From contig JAUQYW010000586.1 of assembly GCA_030587525.1 (NCBI GenBank), positions 1-13,288 of the forward strand: DNA of 13,288 nucleotides, written 5' to 3'. The stretch's first letter is position 1; each line of letters opens with the position of its first letter. The stretch is from Candidatus Sigynarchaeota archaeon (GTDB lineage Archaea > Asgardarchaeota > Lokiarchaeia > Sigynarchaeales > Sigynarchaeaceae). Position numbers and translations under genes: made by a program. This document shows, piece after piece, positions 12,829 to 13,288 of the stretch. The notes beneath the pieces were generated by a model. It had not been told where the DNA came from. It did no database searches and saw only the letters and a list, made by a program, of their open reading frames with translations.

Positions 12829-13288
12829 TCATCCCACGTTTGCATCCCGTCTCGCCCGCGTTTTACGCCAGCGAAGTTCAAGCAACACGAGCTCGACAGC
12901 GATCACGATCACCACCGCACCGATGGCGGCAATCGCGATGGACATACCCAGCTGGTAGTCTGGAACCGTCGAACCCGTTGAACCGGAACCGGAAACTTGC
13001 GGGCCTGCACCCTCCCCGGTCAATGGCAACCTTGCGGGCGCGCTTTCATCGCTTGCTTCGAAATGATACGTGTACGTCCCGATACCTAGCATCGTCGAGA
13101 AGGTGAACGTGCACCCGTCATTATACACATCATCGGCTGGGAATAGATTATTCATCTCATGCGCGGTTCCGTTAATGATGACTCGCACGAAAGAAGGCGC
13201 GTCGTTGTCGGCATCCGTGTAGATAACCGAAAACGTGAAAATCGTGGATAAATTGCCGGCCGAGGGGGACACAGCACCGGCATCCAGC
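12829..13288 (-). CDS. Surface protein with Ig-like domain and C-terminal membrane anchor (partial)
   Basis: The frame stays open to the window edge, so the 5' part is missing; the GTG at 13272 is internal, not a start. The visible part begins with an extracellular beta-sandwich repeat (VSPSAGNLSTIFTFSVIYTD, ADNDAPSFVRVIINGTAHEM) of the kind repeated in archaeal cell-surface and secreted proteins. A short Gly/Ser/Thr-rich linker follows, then one membrane helix (IAIAAIGAVVIVIAVELVLL) and a basic cytoplasmic tail (RWRKTRARRDANVG). The protein would sit in the cell envelope with its domains outside. The stop is TGA at 12829. What it binds is not visible. Confidence 0.8.
   Translation of the reverse strand, partial: LDAGAVSPSAGNLSTIFTFSVIYTDADNDAPSFVRVIINGTAHEMNNLFPADDVYNDGCTFTFSTMLGIGTYTYHFEASDESAPARLPLTGEGAGPQVSGSGSTGSTVPDYQLGMSIAIAAIGAVVIVIAVELVLLELRWRKTRARRDANVG

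Noticed and set aside
1..13288. CRISPR array, insertion sequence, integrase or rRNA
   Set aside because: No regularly spaced repeats, transposase or integrase motifs, or rRNA-like conserved sequence were seen on either strand.

Overview
The window (roughly half G+C) looks archaeal, and an Asgard-type archaeon is the best guess. The main reason is an 835-residue protein that opens with a degenerate Arf/Ras-superfamily domain and continues into zinc ribbons and a coiled coil. Supporting signs are TATA-like boxes ahead of genes, GTG starts with weak ribosome binding sites, surface proteins ending in one membrane helix plus a basic tail, and an oxidase subunit with heterodisulfide-reductase-type cysteine motifs. 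The phylum is inferred; no rRNA or tRNA was seen.

Layout. Positions 1-84 are the 3' end of a plus-strand membrane-anchored protein. Almost everything else is on the minus strand. Positions 282-942 hold a small operon: HicB antitoxin, a HicA-like toxin frame interrupted by an amber codon, and an unrecognised 73-residue protein. Positions 1587-2238 hold an MntA/HepT nucleotidyltransferase-HEPN pair whose HEPN partner has lost its catalytic histidine. The non-coding stretches after both systems carry diverged copies of one 50-bp hairpin/oligo-T repeat (1211-1260, 2394-2443). Positions 2606-5723 are an oxidoreductase operon: a small hypothetical protein, an FAD-linked (GlcD-like) dehydrogenase, and a translationally coupled iron-sulfur subunit with two full CCG motifs. 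Positions 5836-7266 encode a B12-binding-type radical SAM enzyme, read from a divergent intergenic region with a perfect 20-bp palindrome.

Positions 7538-8719 are the only complete plus-strand gene, a cytosolic neutral-ceramidase-like hydrolase. Convergent with it are the 835-residue pseudo-GTPase/zinc-ribbon protein (8804-11311) and a diacylglycerol/sphingosine-type lipid kinase (11525-12556). The window ends inside a minus-strand surface protein gene (12829-13288).

The most interesting structure is at 8700-11700. The end of the lipid-kinase gene exists in three direct copies: the live one, a decayed copy at 11379-11480 and a decayed copy at 8741-8803. The two decayed copies bracket the pseudo-GTPase gene. 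A 42-bp fragment of a ceramidase-like gene (11479-11520) lies beside the live kinase end, echoing the arrangement of the full ceramidase next to the third copy. I infer repeated duplication and decay of a ceramidase/lipid-kinase pair, with the pseudo-GTPase gene lodged in the remains. This links lipid hydrolase, lipid kinase and perhaps the pseudo-GTPase protein into one evolving lipid or membrane module.
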